Source of the DNA: Methylobacillus sp. MM3
Lineage (GTDB): Bacteria; Pseudomonadota; Gammaproteobacteria; Burkholderiales; Methylophilaceae
Assembly: GCF_001645185.1 (NCBI RefSeq)
Contig: NZ_LXTQ01000011.1
Location: 124,001 to 188,000 of the forward strand
Direction: 5' to 3'
Length of the DNA stretch: 64,000 nucleotides
Shown: piece after piece, positions 27,770-39,768 of the stretch
Layout: each line of letters starts with the position of its first letter
Position numbering within the stretch: position 1 is the first letter of the stretch
Notes under the pieces: model-generated
The model's database searches: none
The model's input: the letters and a program-made list of their open reading frames with translations, nothing else
What the model was told of the DNA's origin: nothing
Program-made: the position numbers and the translations under genes

Positions 27770-28126
27770 GTGCTGGAAAACTACTTTCCGATTTTGCTAT
27801 TCATCCTCGTCGGGCTTGGCGTGGGTGTGGTGCCAATTGTGCTCGGAAAGGTAGTCGCTCCCAGCCGTCCCGACAGCGAAAAAAACTCTCCTTACGAATG
27901 CGGCTTCGAAGCCTTCGAAGACGCCCGCATGAAATTCGACGTACGTTATTACCTCGTCGCCATCCTTTTTATCCTGTTCGATCTCGAAATTGCGTTTCTC
28001 TTTCCCTGGGCGGTTGTCATCCAGGAAATCGGCCTGTTCGGTTTTATCTCCATGATGGTGTTCCTCGGCATTCTGGTGGTCGGTTTCATTTACGAATGGA
28101 TGAAGGGGGCGCTGGAATGGGAGTAA
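27770..28126 (+). CDS. nuoA: NADH-quinone oxidoreductase subunit A
   Basis: A 118-residue membrane subunit of respiratory complex I with three helices and the conserved loop [30 protein letters not shown]. It starts at GTG 27770; no in-frame ATG lies upstream before a stop. It opens the nuoA-N operon. The gap to nuoB (256 bp) is unusually large for this operon and holds a tandem repeat. Confidence 0.95.
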   Translation: MLENYFPILLFILVGLGVGVVPIVLGKVVAPSRPDSEKNSPYECGFEAFEDARMKFDVRYYLVAILFILFDLEIAFLFPWAVVIQEIGLFGFISMMVFLGILVVGFIYEWMKGALEWE

Positions 28127-28128
28127 AC

Positions 28129-28365
28129 ATCATGAGCAGTGAGCAGGCTCCGGCCCGCAGGGCGGGAGGTGAACGTCCGCGAATGATGTTTGGACGCCGA
28201 GCCGGCAGCGCGGACCTCACTTGGATCGAATCCGAGGCGGCGATCATGAGCAGTGAGCAGGCTCCGGCCCGCAGGGCGGGAGGCGAGCGTCCGCGTATGA
28301 TGTTTGGACGCCGAGCCGTAGGCGAGAGGCTTTTCGTACATCTGGCTGAGGCGGCGATCATTAGC
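28129..28365 (+). repeat. 114-bp tandem repeat between nuoA and nuoB (about 2.2 units)
   Basis: Two 76-bp cores, 28129-28204 and 28243-28318, differ at three positions and are spaced exactly 114 bp. A third, short remnant (GAGGCGGCGATCAT, 28348 onward) repeats 28234 onward at the same period. Each core contains two stem-loops: CCCGC-AGG-GCGGG, and CGTCC with GGACG 12 bases apart. The 38 bp between cores are more diverged. 114 is a multiple of three, so reading frames persist across units. Confidence 0.9.
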
Positions 28366-28386
28366 CGGTTTGAGGTGGTGGCATGA
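28132..28386 (+). CDS. Possible small repeat-encoded protein between nuoA and nuoB
   Basis: An 84-codon frame begins at ATG 28132, with GGGAG eight bases upstream, and ends in a TGA that overlaps the nuoB start (ATGA). It encodes a 38-residue repeat: [10 protein letters not shown]...MMFGRRA occurs twice (residues 1-24 and 39-62), each followed by 14 variable residues ending in EAAI. The product is basic with no known domain. The opposite strand is also open, so coding is uncertain; translation through the repeat may simply keep ribosomes coupled from nuoA to nuoB. Confidence 0.3.
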   Translation: MSSEQAPARRAGGERPRMMFGRRAGSADLTWIESEAAIMSSEQAPARRAGGERPRMMFGRRAVGERLFVHLAEAAIISRFEVVA

Positions 28387-28859
28387 GCATCGAAGGCGTG
28401 CTTGAAAAAGGCTTCGTTACGACAACGCTCGATACCGTTATCAATTACACGCGCACCGGCTCGATGTGGCCGATGACCTTCGGCCTGGCTTGTTGCGCGG
28501 TTGAAATGATGCATGCCGGCGCATCGCGTTACGACCTGGATCGCTTCGGCATCGTGTTCCGTCCCAGCCCGCGCCAGTCCGACGTGATGATCGTCGCCGG
28601 TACGCTGGTTAACAAGATGGCGCCTGCATTGCGTAAGGTTTACGATCAGATGGCCGAGCCGCGCTGGGTGATTTCGATGGGCTCCTGCGCCAATGGCGGC
28701 GGTTACTATCATTACTCCTATGCGGTGGTGCGCGGTTGTGATCGCATCGTGCCCGTGGATGTCTATGTGCCGGGCTGTCCGCCGACCGCCGAGGCATTGC
28801 TCTACGGCATCATTCAATTGCAGAACAAGATCAAACGAACCAACACCATCGCCCGCTAA
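28383..28859 (+). CDS. nuoB: NADH-quinone oxidoreductase subunit B
   Basis: A 158-residue peripheral subunit of complex I that carries the N2 [4Fe-4S] cluster next to the quinone site. Ligands are visible: the tandem Cys in LACCAVEMM, the Cys of MGSCANGGG and that of [10 protein letters not shown]. The start follows GAGGTGG. Its upstream junction holds the 114-bp tandem repeat; nuoC follows after 8 bp. Confidence 0.97.
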   Translation: MSIEGVLEKGFVTTTLDTVINYTRTGSMWPMTFGLACCAVEMMHAGASRYDLDRFGIVFRPSPRQSDVMIVAGTLVNKMAPALRKVYDQMAEPRWVISMGSCANGGGYYHYSYAVVRGCDRIVPVDVYVPGCPPTAEALLYGIIQLQNKIKRTNTIAR

Positions 28860-28867
28860 GAACAATA

Positions 28868-29464
28868 ATGTCCCCACGCCTGGAAAAACTGTCCGCAAGC
28901 CTGAAGTCTGCCTTGGGCGACAAAATCACGGATTTCAATACGCATGTCGGCGAAATTACCATTCGCATCAATCCTGCGGACATCATGGAAGTCTGCGGCA
29001 TCCTGCGCGATCACGAAGAGCTGAAGTTTGAGCAGCTGATCGATCTGTGCGGCATCGATTACAGCGATTTTGGCGAAGGCACTTGGGCTGGTCCGCGCTT
29101 TGCCGTGGCTTATCATTTGTTGTCGGTATCCTTGAACCATCGCGTGCGCCTCAAGGTTTTTGCTGCCGATGACGAGTTTCCCGTGCTGGCTTCGGTGGTA
29201 AATGTCTGGTCGACTGCCAATTGGTTCGAGCGCGAGGCGTTCGACTTGTACGGCCTGATGTTCGAAGGCCACCCTGACTTGCGCCGCCTGCTGACCGATT
29301 ACGGTTTCGTCGGTCATCCGTTCCGCAAGGATTTTCCGATGATAGGCAATGTCGAAATGCGCTACGACCCGGATCAGCAGCGCGTGGTGTACCAGCCTGT
29401 TTCGATTGAAGAGCGCAACAATGTTCCTCGGATTATCCGCGACGAGGGCTTCCATCGTGGCTGA
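28868..29464 (+). CDS. nuoC: NADH-quinone oxidoreductase subunit C
   Basis: A 198-residue 30-kDa-type subunit of the peripheral arm. The family signature [31 protein letters not shown] is intact. NuoC and NuoD are separate genes here, as is usual in betaproteobacteria. The stop codon lies at the very edge of a palindromic element that fills the junction with nuoD. Confidence 0.96.
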   Translation: MSPRLEKLSASLKSALGDKITDFNTHVGEITIRINPADIMEVCGILRDHEELKFEQLIDLCGIDYSDFGEGTWAGPRFAVAYHLLSVSLNHRVRLKVFAADDEFPVLASVVNVWSTANWFEREAFDLYGLMFEGHPDLRRLLTDYGFVGHPFRKDFPMIGNVEMRYDPDQQRVVYQPVSIEERNNVPRIIRDEGFHRG

Positions 29465-29567
29465 TTTCGAGTTGCATGCAAGCGAATACGGCGTTGTCGG
29501 CGCTTGCCGTACTGCGCGTACTGTCTGCGCGCCGCCGCCTTGTCTTCGCTTGCATGCAACTCGAAAT
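29464..29567. repeat. Palindromic element between nuoC and nuoD
   Basis: Two perfectly complementary 23-base arms, 29464-29486 and 29545-29567, enclose a 58-base centre. The arm core is TTTCGAGTTGCATGCAAGCG. The centre has its own small stem, TACGGC / GCCGTA (29487-29492 and 29506-29511). The left arm starts at the last base of the nuoC stop and the right arm ends just before the GGAG of nuoD. It could form a long mRNA hairpin or a DNA cruciform. Confidence 0.92.
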
Positions 29568-29583
29568 GGAGTGAAAAGTTAGT

Positions 29584-30837
29584 ATGGCCGAGATTCGTAA
29601 CTACACCATGAACTTTGGCCCGCAGCACCCCGCCGCACACGGTGTGCTGCGCCTGGTGCTGGAGCTGGATGGCGAAGTCATCGAACGCGCCGACCCGCAT
29701 ATCGGCTTGCTGCATCGCGGTACCGAGAAACTCGCGGAAAATCGCACTTTCCTGCAATCCGTGCCCTACATGGACCGCCTCGACTATGTGTCGATGATGT
29801 CCAACGAGCATGCATATGTCATGGCCATCGAGAAATTGATGGGCCTGGAAGTGCCGGAACGCGCGCAGTATATCCGCGTGATGTTCGACGAAATCACCCG
29901 CATCCTTAATCACCTGCTGTGGCTGGGCGCGCACGCGCTTGACGTGGGCGCGATGACGGTATTCCTCTACGCTTTCCGCGAGCGCGAAGATTTGTTCGAC
30001 GTTTACGAGGCGGTTTCCGGCGCGCGGATGCATGCAGCCTATTATCGCCCGGGTGGCGTTTATCGCGACCTGCCGGACCGCATGCCGCAGTATCAGGAAA
30101 ACAGCTTCCGCTCCAAGGAAGAAATCAAGGCGCTCAACGAAAATCGCCAGGGCTCCGTGCTGGATTTCATCGAGGATTTTTCCAACCGTTTCCCGGCTTA
30201 CGTGGACGAATATGAAACCCTGCTGACCGATAACCGCATCTGGAAGCAGCGCACCGTCGGCATCGGCGTGGTATCGCCTGAGCGCGCGCTGGCAATGGGG
30301 CTGACCGGCCCGATGCTGCGCGGCTCCGGCTTTGCGTGGGATCTGCGCAAGAAACAGCCTTACGAAGTCTACGACCGTCTGGATTTCGATATTCCCATCG
30401 GCGTCAATGGCGACTCCTACGACCGCTATCTGGTGCGTATGGAGGAGTTCCGTCAGTCCAACCGTATCATCAAGCAGTGCATCGATTGGCTGCGCAAGAA
30501 TCCGGGTCCGGTCATGAGCGACGACCACAAGGTTACGCCGCCGTCGCGCGAAGGCATGAAGCAGGACATGGAAGCACTGATCCACCATTTCAAGCTGTTT
30601 ACCGAAGGTTTCCACGTACCGGAAGGCGAGGCGTATGCCGCGGTGGAGCATCCCAAGGGCGAGTTCGGCATCTATCTGGTGTCGGACGGAGCCAACAAGC
30701 CGTATCGTCTGAAGATTCGTGCGCCCGGTTTTGCGCACCTTTCCGCGCTGGATGAAATGACACGCGGGCACATGATCGCCGACCTCGTCGCGATCATCGG
30801 CACGCAAGACATCGTTTTTGGAGAGATTGATCGCTGA
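29584..30837 (+). CDS. nuoD: NADH-quinone oxidoreductase subunit D
   Basis: A 417-residue 49-kDa-type subunit that forms the quinone pocket with NuoB. It opens with the hallmark [22 protein letters not shown] and keeps [12 protein letters not shown] and the C-terminal DPVFGEIDR-like end (DIVFGEIDR). The ribosome site GGAG is 12 bases from the ATG, close to the palindromic element. The stop overlaps the nuoE start by one base (TGATG). Confidence 0.97.
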   Translation: MAEIRNYTMNFGPQHPAAHGVLRLVLELDGEVIERADPHIGLLHRGTEKLAENRTFLQSVPYMDRLDYVSMMSNEHAYVMAIEKLMGLEVPERAQYIRVMFDEITRILNHLLWLGAHALDVGAMTVFLYAFREREDLFDVYEAVSGARMHAAYYRPGGVYRDLPDRMPQYQENSFRSKEEIKALNENRQGSVLDFIEDFSNRFPAYVDEYETLLTDNRIWKQRTVGIGVVSPERALAMGLTGPMLRGSGFAWDLRKKQPYEVYDRLDFDIPIGVNGDSYDRYLVRMEEFRQSNRIIKQCIDWLRKNPGPVMSDDHKVTPPSREGMKQDMEALIHHFKLFTEGFHVPEGEAYAAVEHPKGEFGIYLVSDGANKPYRLKIRAPGFAHLSALDEMTRGHMIADLVAIIGTQDIVFGEIDR

Positions 30838-31310
30838 TGTTATCCCCGGAATCCCTCGCCAAAATCGATCAGGAACTCGCCAAGTATCCCGCCGACCGCC
30901 GCCAGTCGGCCGTCATGTCCGCGTTGCGTATCGCGCAGGATGAACTGGGCTGGCTGTCCAAGGACACCATCGCTTTCGTTGCGCAATATCTTGGCATTCC
31001 CGATATCGCTGCGCTTGAAGTGGCGACGTTTTATAACATGTATGAGCTGGAGCCCGTCGGCCAGCACAAGATCACGGTCTGCACCAACATCTCCTGCATG
31101 CTGCGCGGCTCGGACGAGATCGTCGAGCATCTGGAGCACCGCCTGGGTATCGGATTCAACGAAACCACGCCGGACGGCAAGTTCACGCTGAAGGAAGGCG
31201 AGTGCATGGGCTGTTGCGGCGGTGCGCCTCTGATGCATATCAATAACAAGCAAATGTGCGAATTCCTCACGCCCGAAAAAGTCGATGAAATTCTGGAGGG
31301 GCTGAAGTAA
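30837..31310 (+). CDS. nuoE: NADH-quinone oxidoreductase subunit E
   Basis: A 157-residue thioredoxin-like [2Fe-2S] subunit of the NADH module. Cluster ligands are visible in VCTNISCML and [10 protein letters not shown]. It overlaps nuoD and nuoF by one base each (TGATG and TAATG), implying coupled translation of nuoD-E-F. Confidence 0.96.
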   Translation: MLSPESLAKIDQELAKYPADRRQSAVMSALRIAQDELGWLSKDTIAFVAQYLGIPDIAALEVATFYNMYELEPVGQHKITVCTNISCMLRGSDEIVEHLEHRLGIGFNETTPDGKFTLKEGECMGCCGGAPLMHINNKQMCEFLTPEKVDEILEGLK

Positions 31311-32608
31311 TGGCGAACGAAGTCTGTTTTCGCACCCTCCATCTACCCGATCCGGGTTCGTTGGAAACCTACCGCAGCATCGGCGGTTACGAGACGCTGA
31401 AGCGCATCGTCACTGAAAAGGTGCCGGCCACCGAGATCATCAATCAGGTCAAGATTTCCGGCCTGCGCGGACGCGGGGGCGCAGGCTTTCCGACGGGCCT
31501 CAAGTGGAGTTTCATGCCGCGCTATTTCGATGGCACCAAGTATCTCGTCTGCAACACCGACGAAGGCGAGCCGGGGACGTTCAAGGATCGCGACATTATC
31601 CGCTACAACCCGCACCAGTTGATCGAAGGCATGGCCATCGCTGCCTACACGCTGGGCGCACGCGTCGGTTACAACTATATCCACGGCGAAATCTGGGAAG
31701 ACTACGTTTTCTTCGAGCAGGCGCTGGACGAAGCACGCGCGGCGGGCTTCCTCGGCGAAAATCTGTTCGGCACCAGTTTCAGTTTCGATCTGTACGCGCA
31801 CCATGGTTACGGCGCCTACATCTGTGGCGAAGAAACCGCGCTGATCGAATCCATCGAGGGCAAGAAGGGGCAGCCGCGTTTCAAACCGCCGTTCCCAGCC
31901 AGCTTCGGTGTGTACGGCAAGCCGACCAATGTCAATAACACCGAATCCTATGCCTCCATCCCGTACATCATGCAGTACGGCGGGCAGGCATTCATGGATC
32001 TGGGCGTTGCCAACTCGGGCGGCACCAAGCTGTTCGCGGTGTCCGGCCACGTGGAAAAACCGGGCAATTACGAAGTCAACATGGGCATTCCTTTCCCCGA
32101 ACTGCTGGCGCTGTGCGGCGGAATCTGGAAAGGGCGTAATCTCAAGGCAGTGATCCCCGGCGGTCCGTCCACGGCGGTGATGCCGGCGGTGGCAATCATG
32201 GGCGCCACGATGGATTACGACGGATTGTCCAAGGCTGGCTCCAGCCTCGGCGCCGGTTCCGTAATCATCATGGATGACTCCACCTGCATGGTGCAAACGC
32301 TCAAGCGTCTTTCCTACTTCTTCTTCGAGGAATCCTGCGGCCAATGCACGCCGTGCCGCGAAGGCACAGGCTGGCTGTATCGCGTGGTGAAACGCATCGT
32401 GGAAGGCAAGGGGCGCATGGAAGACCTCGATCTGCTCTCCGACGTCAGCAATAACATTTCCGGCCGCACCATCTGCGCGCTGGGCGACGCGGCGGCGACG
32501 CCGGTGCTGAGCTTCATCAAACACTTCCGGCCTGAATTCGAATATTACATCCAGCATGGCCGCAGCATGGTCACAGGCAAAGAGCCTGTTCCGTCAGGAA
32601 ACGAATGA
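31310..32608 (+). CDS. nuoF: NADH-quinone oxidoreductase subunit F
   Basis: A 432-residue flavoprotein that oxidises NADH. It shows the NADH/FMN motif [44 protein letters not shown], and the [4Fe-4S] ligands in [15 protein letters not shown]. The last codons (EPVPSGNE) are encoded by the left arm of an inverted repeat that continues into the gap before nuoG. The extreme C-terminus may therefore have been rewritten when that element arose. Confidence 0.97.
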   Translation: MANEVCFRTLHLPDPGSLETYRSIGGYETLKRIVTEKVPATEIINQVKISGLRGRGGAGFPTGLKWSFMPRYFDGTKYLVCNTDEGEPGTFKDRDIIRYNPHQLIEGMAIAAYTLGARVGYNYIHGEIWEDYVFFEQALDEARAAGFLGENLFGTSFSFDLYAHHGYGAYICGEETALIESIEGKKGQPRFKPPFPASFGVYGKPTNVNNTESYASIPYIMQYGGQAFMDLGVANSGGTKLFAVSGHVEKPGNYEVNMGIPFPELLALCGGIWKGRNLKAVIPGGPSTAVMPAVAIMGATMDYDGLSKAGSSLGAGSVIIMDDSTCMVQTLKRLSYFFFEESCGQCTPCREGTGWLYRVVKRIVEGKGRMEDLDLLSDVSNNISGRTICALGDAAATPVLSFIKHFRPEFEYYIQHGRSMVTGKEPVPSGNE

Positions 32609-32848
32609 TGCGATATGACACAAAAACGATGGATACAAGGCGCTACGCGCAGCCAATGGTTATTCCATTGGCAAGCGGTGCAACGCCGCAGACGCGCTTT
32701 TGTGTCATACCCCGGAAGGGCAGCCCTGCCTTGCGCGCAGGACGTTGTTGCTCGCCGCTTATTTGGAATAACCAAACCGCGCGACTCGCGCCTAGTTCTG
32801 CGCGCAAGGCAGGGCTGTCGCACAGTCGTTTCCTGACGGAACAGGCTC
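32582..32848. repeat. Nested and interleaved inverted repeats between nuoF and nuoG
   Basis: Five perfect inverted pairs fill 267 bp. An outer 23-bp pair is 32582-32604 / 32826-32848. A 12-bp pair is 32614-32625 / 32698-32709 (TATGACACAAAA). A hairpin is CCAATGG-TTATT-CCATTGG at 32653-32671. An 11-bp pair is TGGTTATTCCA (32658-32668) / TGGAATAACCA (from 32764). A 20-bp pair is 32721-32740 / 32798-32817. Some pairs cross each other, as in pseudoknots. The outer arms cover the nuoF stop region and end four bases before the nuoG start. No transposase is present. Confidence 0.93.
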
Positions 32849-32852
32849 CAAT

Positions 32853-35237
32853 ATGTTGAACATCGAAATCGACGGCAAACAGGTAGAAGTCGAACACGGC
32901 ACGACCATCATCGATGCTGCCGATAAATTGGGCGTAGCCATTCCGCGTTTCTGCTATCACAAGAAACTATCGGTCGCCGCCAACTGCCGCATGTGCCTGG
33001 TGCAGGTGGAAAAATTCAACAAGCCATTGCCGGCTTGCGCGACGCCGGTCAGCGATGGCATGAAGATTTTTACACGTTCCAAGACCGCCATCGAGGCGCA
33101 GAAGAGCGTGATGGAGTTCCTGCTGATCAATCACCCGCTGGATTGCCCGATCTGCGATCAGGGCGGCGAATGCGATCTGCAGGACATCGCCGTAAGCTAT
33201 GGCGCGCCCGCTTCGCGCTATACCGAAGAAAAGCGTGTAGTGCTGAACAAGAACATTGGCCCACTGGTTGCAACCGACATGACGCGCTGCATCCAGTGCA
33301 CACGTTGCGTCCGCTTCCTGAAGGAAGTCGGCGGCATGATGGAGCTGGGACTGATCGGCCGCGGCGAACATGCCGAGATCACAGCATACGTCAACAAAAG
33401 CGTCGAGTCCGAACTCTCCGGCAACATTATCGACCTCTGCCCGGTTGGCGCATTGACCTCCAAACCTTTCCGCTACACCGCGCGTAGCTGGGAATTGACC
33501 CGTCGCCCATCGGTTGCGCCGCATGACGGGCTGGGTTCACAAGTCGAAATCCACGTCAAGGGCAACCGCGTAATGCGCGTGCTGCCGCGCGAGAAGGAAA
33601 GCATCAACGAATGCTGGATCTCCGACCGCGATCGCTACTCCTATGAAGGCTTGAATAGCCCTGAGCGTCTGACGGTACCCATGATCCGCCGCTGCGGCCA
33701 ATGGGTGGAGACCGACTGGCAAAGCGCACTGGAATTTGCGGCCAGCCGCCTGAAAGAGACCGCGGAGCGCGAGGGCGGCGAGGCCATCGGCGTGCTCGTG
33801 TCGCCTAACAGCACGATGGAAGAGGGCTATCTGGCGCGTAAGCTGGCGCATGGCCTCGGCTCCGGCAATATCGACCATCGCCTGCGTCGCAACGATTTCC
33901 GCATGGACGGTCAATTCCAGGGCACGCCATGGATGGGCTGCAATATCCCCGACGTACAGGAGATGGATCGCATACTGATCATCGGCAGCAGCTTGCGCAA
34001 CGAGCATCCGCTGCTGGCGCATCGCGTGCGCCATGCGGTCAAGCTGAACGGCGCCGAGTTGTCGCTGGTGAACCCGGTAGACGACGATCCGCTGATGCCG
34101 GTTGCGCACAAGGCGATTTGCACGCCTAACGACATGGTCAACGTGCTTTCGCAGATCCTCAAGGCGATGTCTGGCTTGCAACGCCTGTCGCTGTGCCTGC
34201 CGCCTTCGCTCAGCCAGTTGCTGGAAGGTGTTGTGGTATGGGACAACGCCCGTGCCATGGCGGAAAGCTTGGCCGGCCTGGGCCAGAATTACGATCTGGT
34301 CAACCCGCGCGTCGGTATTTTTCTTGGCAATATCGCGCAACACCATCCGCGCTATTCCGAAATCTACAGCCTGGCGGAAGCCATTTCGTCATTGTGCGGC
34401 GCGACTTTCGGTGTATTGTCCGATGCCGCCAACCGCGTCGGCATGGACCTCGCCGGCGTGTTGCCGAAGCCCGGCGCATTGAATGCGCGCAGCATGCTGG
34501 AACAGCCGCGTTCCGCTTATCTGCTGGTCAATATCGAGCCCGAACTGGACTGCCACAACGCACAACTGGTCAACAAGGCCTTGAATTCGGCCAATTGCGT
34601 CGTTGCGCTGACGGCATATAAATCCGACGCGCTGCGAGATGCGGACGTGCTGCTGCCCATCGCGCCCTTTACCGAAACCTCGGGCACTTTCACCAGCATG
34701 GAAGGGCGTGTTCAGAGTTTTGCAGCCGCTGTGAAACCACAGGGTGAGTGCCGCCCAAGCTGGAAGGTGCTGCGCGTTTTAGGCAATCTCCTTGGGCTGG
34801 AAGGTTTCGAGCAGGACAGCAGCGAACAGGTCAAGGACGAAATACTCGGCGGCGAGCGGCCGTCGCAGTTTGTCTGGAAACGTCTCAACAACAATCTGCG
34901 CCACCTGGCTGAAGTCAACGTCCAGGTCAAGGAAGGCATCCTGCAGCGCGTGGGCGAGATTCCGCTTTACCAGTCCGATGCCATCGTGCGTCGTGCGCCT
35001 TCATTGCAAAAAACGCACAAGACCGGGTTTGGCCATGCAGCGATGAATGCAGCCTTGCTCGCCAGGATAGGTTTGAGCGAGGGCGAAAACGCGCGCATTA
35101 CGCAATCCGGAAGCAGCGTGGTGTTGCCGGTGCGCCGCGACGATCGCGTCTTCAACGATTGCGTGCGTATCCCGGTATGCGCTGAAACTGCCGCGCTGGG
35201 CGATCTGTACGGTGAACTTACGGTGGAGAAGGCATGA
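32853..35237 (+). CDS. nuoG: NADH-quinone oxidoreductase subunit G
   Basis: A 794-residue subunit of the NADH module. The N-terminal [2Fe-2S] ferredoxin domain ([18 protein letters not shown]), the NuoG-type His-ligated cluster region ([18 protein letters not shown]), a [4Fe-4S] site ([10 protein letters not shown]) and a long molybdopterin-oxidoreductase-like domain follow in order. No strong ribosome site is seen; the only purine-rich stretch (GGAACAGG) lies in the arm of the upstream inverted repeat. It overlaps nuoH by 4 bp. Confidence 0.96.
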   Translation: MLNIEIDGKQVEVEHGTTIIDAADKLGVAIPRFCYHKKLSVAANCRMCLVQVEKFNKPLPACATPVSDGMKIFTRSKTAIEAQKSVMEFLLINHPLDCPICDQGGECDLQDIAVSYGAPASRYTEEKRVVLNKNIGPLVATDMTRCIQCTRCVRFLKEVGGMMELGLIGRGEHAEITAYVNKSVESELSGNIIDLCPVGALTSKPFRYTARSWELTRRPSVAPHDGLGSQVEIHVKGNRVMRVLPREKESINECWISDRDRYSYEGLNSPERLTVPMIRRCGQWVETDWQSALEFAASRLKETAEREGGEAIGVLVSPNSTMEEGYLARKLAHGLGSGNIDHRLRRNDFRMDGQFQGTPWMGCNIPDVQEMDRILIIGSSLRNEHPLLAHRVRHAVKLNGAELSLVNPVDDDPLMPVAHKAICTPNDMVNVLSQILKAMSGLQRLSLCLPPSLSQLLEGVVVWDNARAMAESLAGLGQNYDLVNPRVGIFLGNIAQHHPRYSEIYSLAEAISSLCGATFGVLSDAANRVGMDLAGVLPKPGALNARSMLEQPRSAYLLVNIEPELDCHNAQLVNKALNSANCVVALTAYKSDALRDADVLLPIAPFTETSGTFTSMEGRVQSFAAAVKPQGECRPSWKVLRVLGNLLGLEGFEQDSSEQVKDEILGGERPSQFVWKRLNNNLRHLAEVNVQVKEGILQRVGEIPLYQSDAIVRRAPSLQKTHKTGFGHAAMNAALLARIGLSEGENARITQSGSSVVLPVRRDDRVFNDCVRIPVCAETAALGDLYGELTVEKA

Positions 35238-36253
35238 TGGACGCGCTCCAGCAACTGTTTGGGCCTTTCTGGCCGGTGGTGTGGAATCTGGCGAAGATTG
35301 TCGCCATCATACTGCCGCTGATGGGGGCGGTGGCTTACCTGACGCTCGCCGAGCGCAAGGTGATCGGCTTCATGCAGGTACGTATCGGGCCCAACCGCGT
35401 CGGTTATTACGGCCTGCTGCAACCGCTGGCAGACGGCATCAAGCTGTTGTTCAAGGAAATCATCCTGCCGACGGCGGCCAACAAGTTCCTGTTCCTGCTG
35501 GCGCCCATCCTGGTATTGGGGCCGGCACTGGCAGCATGGGCAGTTGTCCCGTTCGACCTCAACCTGGTGCTGGCGGACATCGATGCCGGCCTGCTGTATA
35601 TCCTGGCCATGACTTCCGTCGGCGTGTACGGTGTCATCATCGCGGGCTGGGCATCCAACTCCAAATACGCATTCCTCGGCTCGCTGCGCAGTGCGGCGCA
35701 GATCGTTTCCTACGAAATCGCGATGGGTTTCGCGCTGGTCGGCGTGCTGATGGCGGCCAACAGCCTGAATCTCGGCAAGATCGTGCTGGCGCAGGCGGGC
35801 GGCTTCTGGCAGTGGTACTGGCTGCCCTTGTTCCCGTTGTTTGTGGTCTATTTCATCAGCGCCGTGGCGGAAACCAATCGTGCGCCGTTCGACGTGGCCG
35901 AGGGCGAGTCCGAAATTGTTGCGGGTTTCCATGTGGAATACTCCGGCATGGCCTTCGCTGTGTTCTTCCTGGCCGAATACGCCAACATGATCCTGGTCGC
36001 GACGCTCGCCGCCGTCATGTTCCTTGGCGGCTGGTTGTCGCCGGTGCCTTTCCTGCCGGACGGTTTCCCGTGGCTGGCGCTCAAGGTCGCTGCGCTGCTG
36101 TTCCTGTTCCTGTGGTTCCGCGCCACGTTCCCGCGCTATCGTTACGACCAGATCATGCGCCTGGGCTGGAAGGTGTTCATTCCGATCACGCTGGTGTGGA
36201 TCGTGGTGGTCGGCGCGATGATGCAAACCCCGTGGGCCTACCTGTTCCATTAA
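35234..36253 (+). CDS. nuoH: NADH-quinone oxidoreductase subunit H
   Basis: A 339-residue membrane subunit with about eight helices that connects the peripheral arm to the proton-pumping arm. Signatures are [41 protein letters not shown] and the C-terminal [18 protein letters not shown]. It starts inside nuoG (ATGA overlap); a second ATG three bases on is an alternative. nuoI follows after 13 bp. Confidence 0.97.
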   Translation: MMDALQQLFGPFWPVVWNLAKIVAIILPLMGAVAYLTLAERKVIGFMQVRIGPNRVGYYGLLQPLADGIKLLFKEIILPTAANKFLFLLAPILVLGPALAAWAVVPFDLNLVLADIDAGLLYILAMTSVGVYGVIIAGWASNSKYAFLGSLRSAAQIVSYEIAMGFALVGVLMAANSLNLGKIVLAQAGGFWQWYWLPLFPLFVVYFISAVAETNRAPFDVAEGESEIVAGFHVEYSGMAFAVFFLAEYANMILVATLAAVMFLGGWLSPVPFLPDGFPWLALKVAALLFLFLWFRATFPRYRYDQIMRLGWKVFIPITLVWIVVVGAMMQTPWAYLFH

Positions 36254-36266
36254 GGGAAGAGAACAT

Positions 36267-36758
36267 ATGATCAATCGCATAAAAGACCTCTTCTCCAGCC
36301 TGATGCTGCTTGAGCTGCTCAAGGGCATGACGCTGACGGGCCGCTATTTCTTTGCACGCAAGATTACCGTGCAGTATCCGGAAGAGCGCACGCCGATGAG
36401 CGCGCGTTTCCGCGGTTTGCATGCTTTGCGCCGCTATCCCAACGGCGAGGAACGCTGCATCGCCTGCAAGCTGTGCGAAGCCGTGTGCCCGGCGATGGCG
36501 ATCACCATCGAATCGGATCAGCGCGAAGACGGCACGCGCCGTACCACACGCTACGACATCGACCTGACCAAGTGCATCTTCTGCGGCTTCTGCGAAGAGT
36601 CCTGTCCGGTCGATTCCATCGTGGAGACCCGCATTTTTGACTACCACGGCGAGAAGCGCGGCGATCTGCTATATACCAAGCCAATGCTGCTGGCGGTGGG
36701 TGACAAACATGAAGAACAGATCGCGGCTGACCGTGCCGCGGATGCGAAATTCCGATAA
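36267..36758 (+). CDS. nuoI: NADH-quinone oxidoreductase subunit I
   Basis: A 163-residue ferredoxin-like subunit carrying clusters N6a and N6b. The two ligand sets are [12 protein letters not shown] and [12 protein letters not shown]. An N-terminal amphipathic helix (residues 1-25) sits against the membrane. The ribosome site is GGGAAGAG. The gap to nuoJ is 43 bp and holds nothing obvious. Confidence 0.97.
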   Translation: MINRIKDLFSSLMLLELLKGMTLTGRYFFARKITVQYPEERTPMSARFRGLHALRRYPNGEERCIACKLCEAVCPAMAITIESDQREDGTRRTTRYDIDLTKCIFCGFCEESCPVDSIVETRIFDYHGEKRGDLLYTKPMLLAVGDKHEEQIAADRAADAKFR

Positions 36759-36801
36759 AGGGACAAGACCGCTAGACACACAATAAGGCGTCGCTTAAAT
36801 A

Positions 36802-37419
36802 ATGATTTTCCAAGACTACGTTTTCTATGCGCTGGCCGCCATTTTGCTGTTCGCCGGCCTGCGCGTCATCACCACGCGCAATCCGGTGCAGGCGGCGCTC
36901 TTCCTGGTGCTGGCGTTTTTTACCGCGGCCGGTATCTGGCTGTTGCTGGAGGCCGAGTTCCTCGCCATCGTGCTGGTGCTGGTATATGTCGGCGCGGTGA
37001 TGGTGTTGTTCCTGTTCGTAGTGATGATGCTGGACATCAATCTCGACAAATTGCGGGAAGGCTTCTGGGATTACGCGCCGCTGGCGGGTTTCGTCGGCGT
37101 GCTGATGGCGCTGGAAATGGTCATGGTGCTGGGCAGCAAGCATTTCGGCTATTCCGCCCCGGAGAAACACGGTGCCGATTACAGCAACACCGCCGAGTTG
37201 GGCCGTCTGCTGTATACCGATTATGTTTATCCGTTCGAGATCGCTTCCGTAGTGCTGCTGGTGGCGATTATCGCGGCGATTGCGCTGACTCTGCGCCGCC
37301 GTGCGGGCACCAAGCATAACGATCCGGCCAAGCAGGTGCGGGTAAAGCGTGCGGACCGCATTCGCATGGTCAGCATGCCGGCCGAAAAAGACGAACCCGC
37401 AGAGGGAGAGCAGAAATGA
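36802..37419 (+). CDS. nuoJ: NADH-quinone oxidoreductase subunit J
   Basis: A 205-residue membrane subunit with five helices. Family motifs are [29 protein letters not shown] and [17 protein letters not shown]. The C-terminal tail is hydrophilic and charged (about 173-205). The stop overlaps the nuoK start (ATGA). Confidence 0.96.
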   Translation: MIFQDYVFYALAAILLFAGLRVITTRNPVQAALFLVLAFFTAAGIWLLLEAEFLAIVLVLVYVGAVMVLFLFVVMMLDINLDKLREGFWDYAPLAGFVGVLMALEMVMVLGSKHFGYSAPEKHGADYSNTAELGRLLYTDYVYPFEIASVVLLVAIIAAIALTLRRRAGTKHNDPAKQVRVKRADRIRMVSMPAEKDEPAEGEQK

Positions 37420-37724
37420 GCGTGGGACTTTCGCATTACCTCATCTTGGGTTCCCTGCTGTTCGCGATCAGCGTGGTCGGTATTTTCCTCAACCGCAAGA
37501 ACGTTATTATTCTGCTGATGGCTATCGAACTGATGCTGCTGGCGGTGAACATGAATTTCATCGCCTTTTCGCATTACCTCAACGATACGGCGGGGCAGGT
37601 ATTCGTGTTCTTCATCCTTACCGTCGCAGCAGCGGAATCGGCAATTGGCCTGGCTATCCTGGTCGTGCTGTTCCGCAACCTGAACACGATTAACGTAGAC
37701 GACCTGAATAGCCTGAAGGGCTGA
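37416..37724 (+). CDS. nuoK: NADH-quinone oxidoreductase subunit K
   Basis: A 102-residue, three-helix subunit of the membrane arm. The conserved Glu residues of the proton channel lie in [15 protein letters not shown] and [13 protein letters not shown]. nuoL follows after 9 bp. Confidence 0.97.
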   Translation: MSVGLSHYLILGSLLFAISVVGIFLNRKNVIILLMAIELMLLAVNMNFIAFSHYLNDTAGQVFVFFILTVAAAESAIGLAILVVLFRNLNTINVDDLNSLKG

Positions 37725-37733
37725 CCGCCGATC

Positions 37734-39755
<2,022 letters not shown>

Positions 39756-39768
39756 GAAAAACCATTCC

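Noticed and set aside
28090-28341. Minus-strand open frame across the nuoA-nuoB tandem repeat
   Set aside because: It exists because both strands of the repeat are GC-rich and stop-free; it has no ribosome site and opposes the operon.
32609-32852. Short overlapping frames in the nuoF-nuoG gap, considered as small genes
   Set aside because: They arise within the inverted repeats, occur on both strands, and lack ribosome sites.
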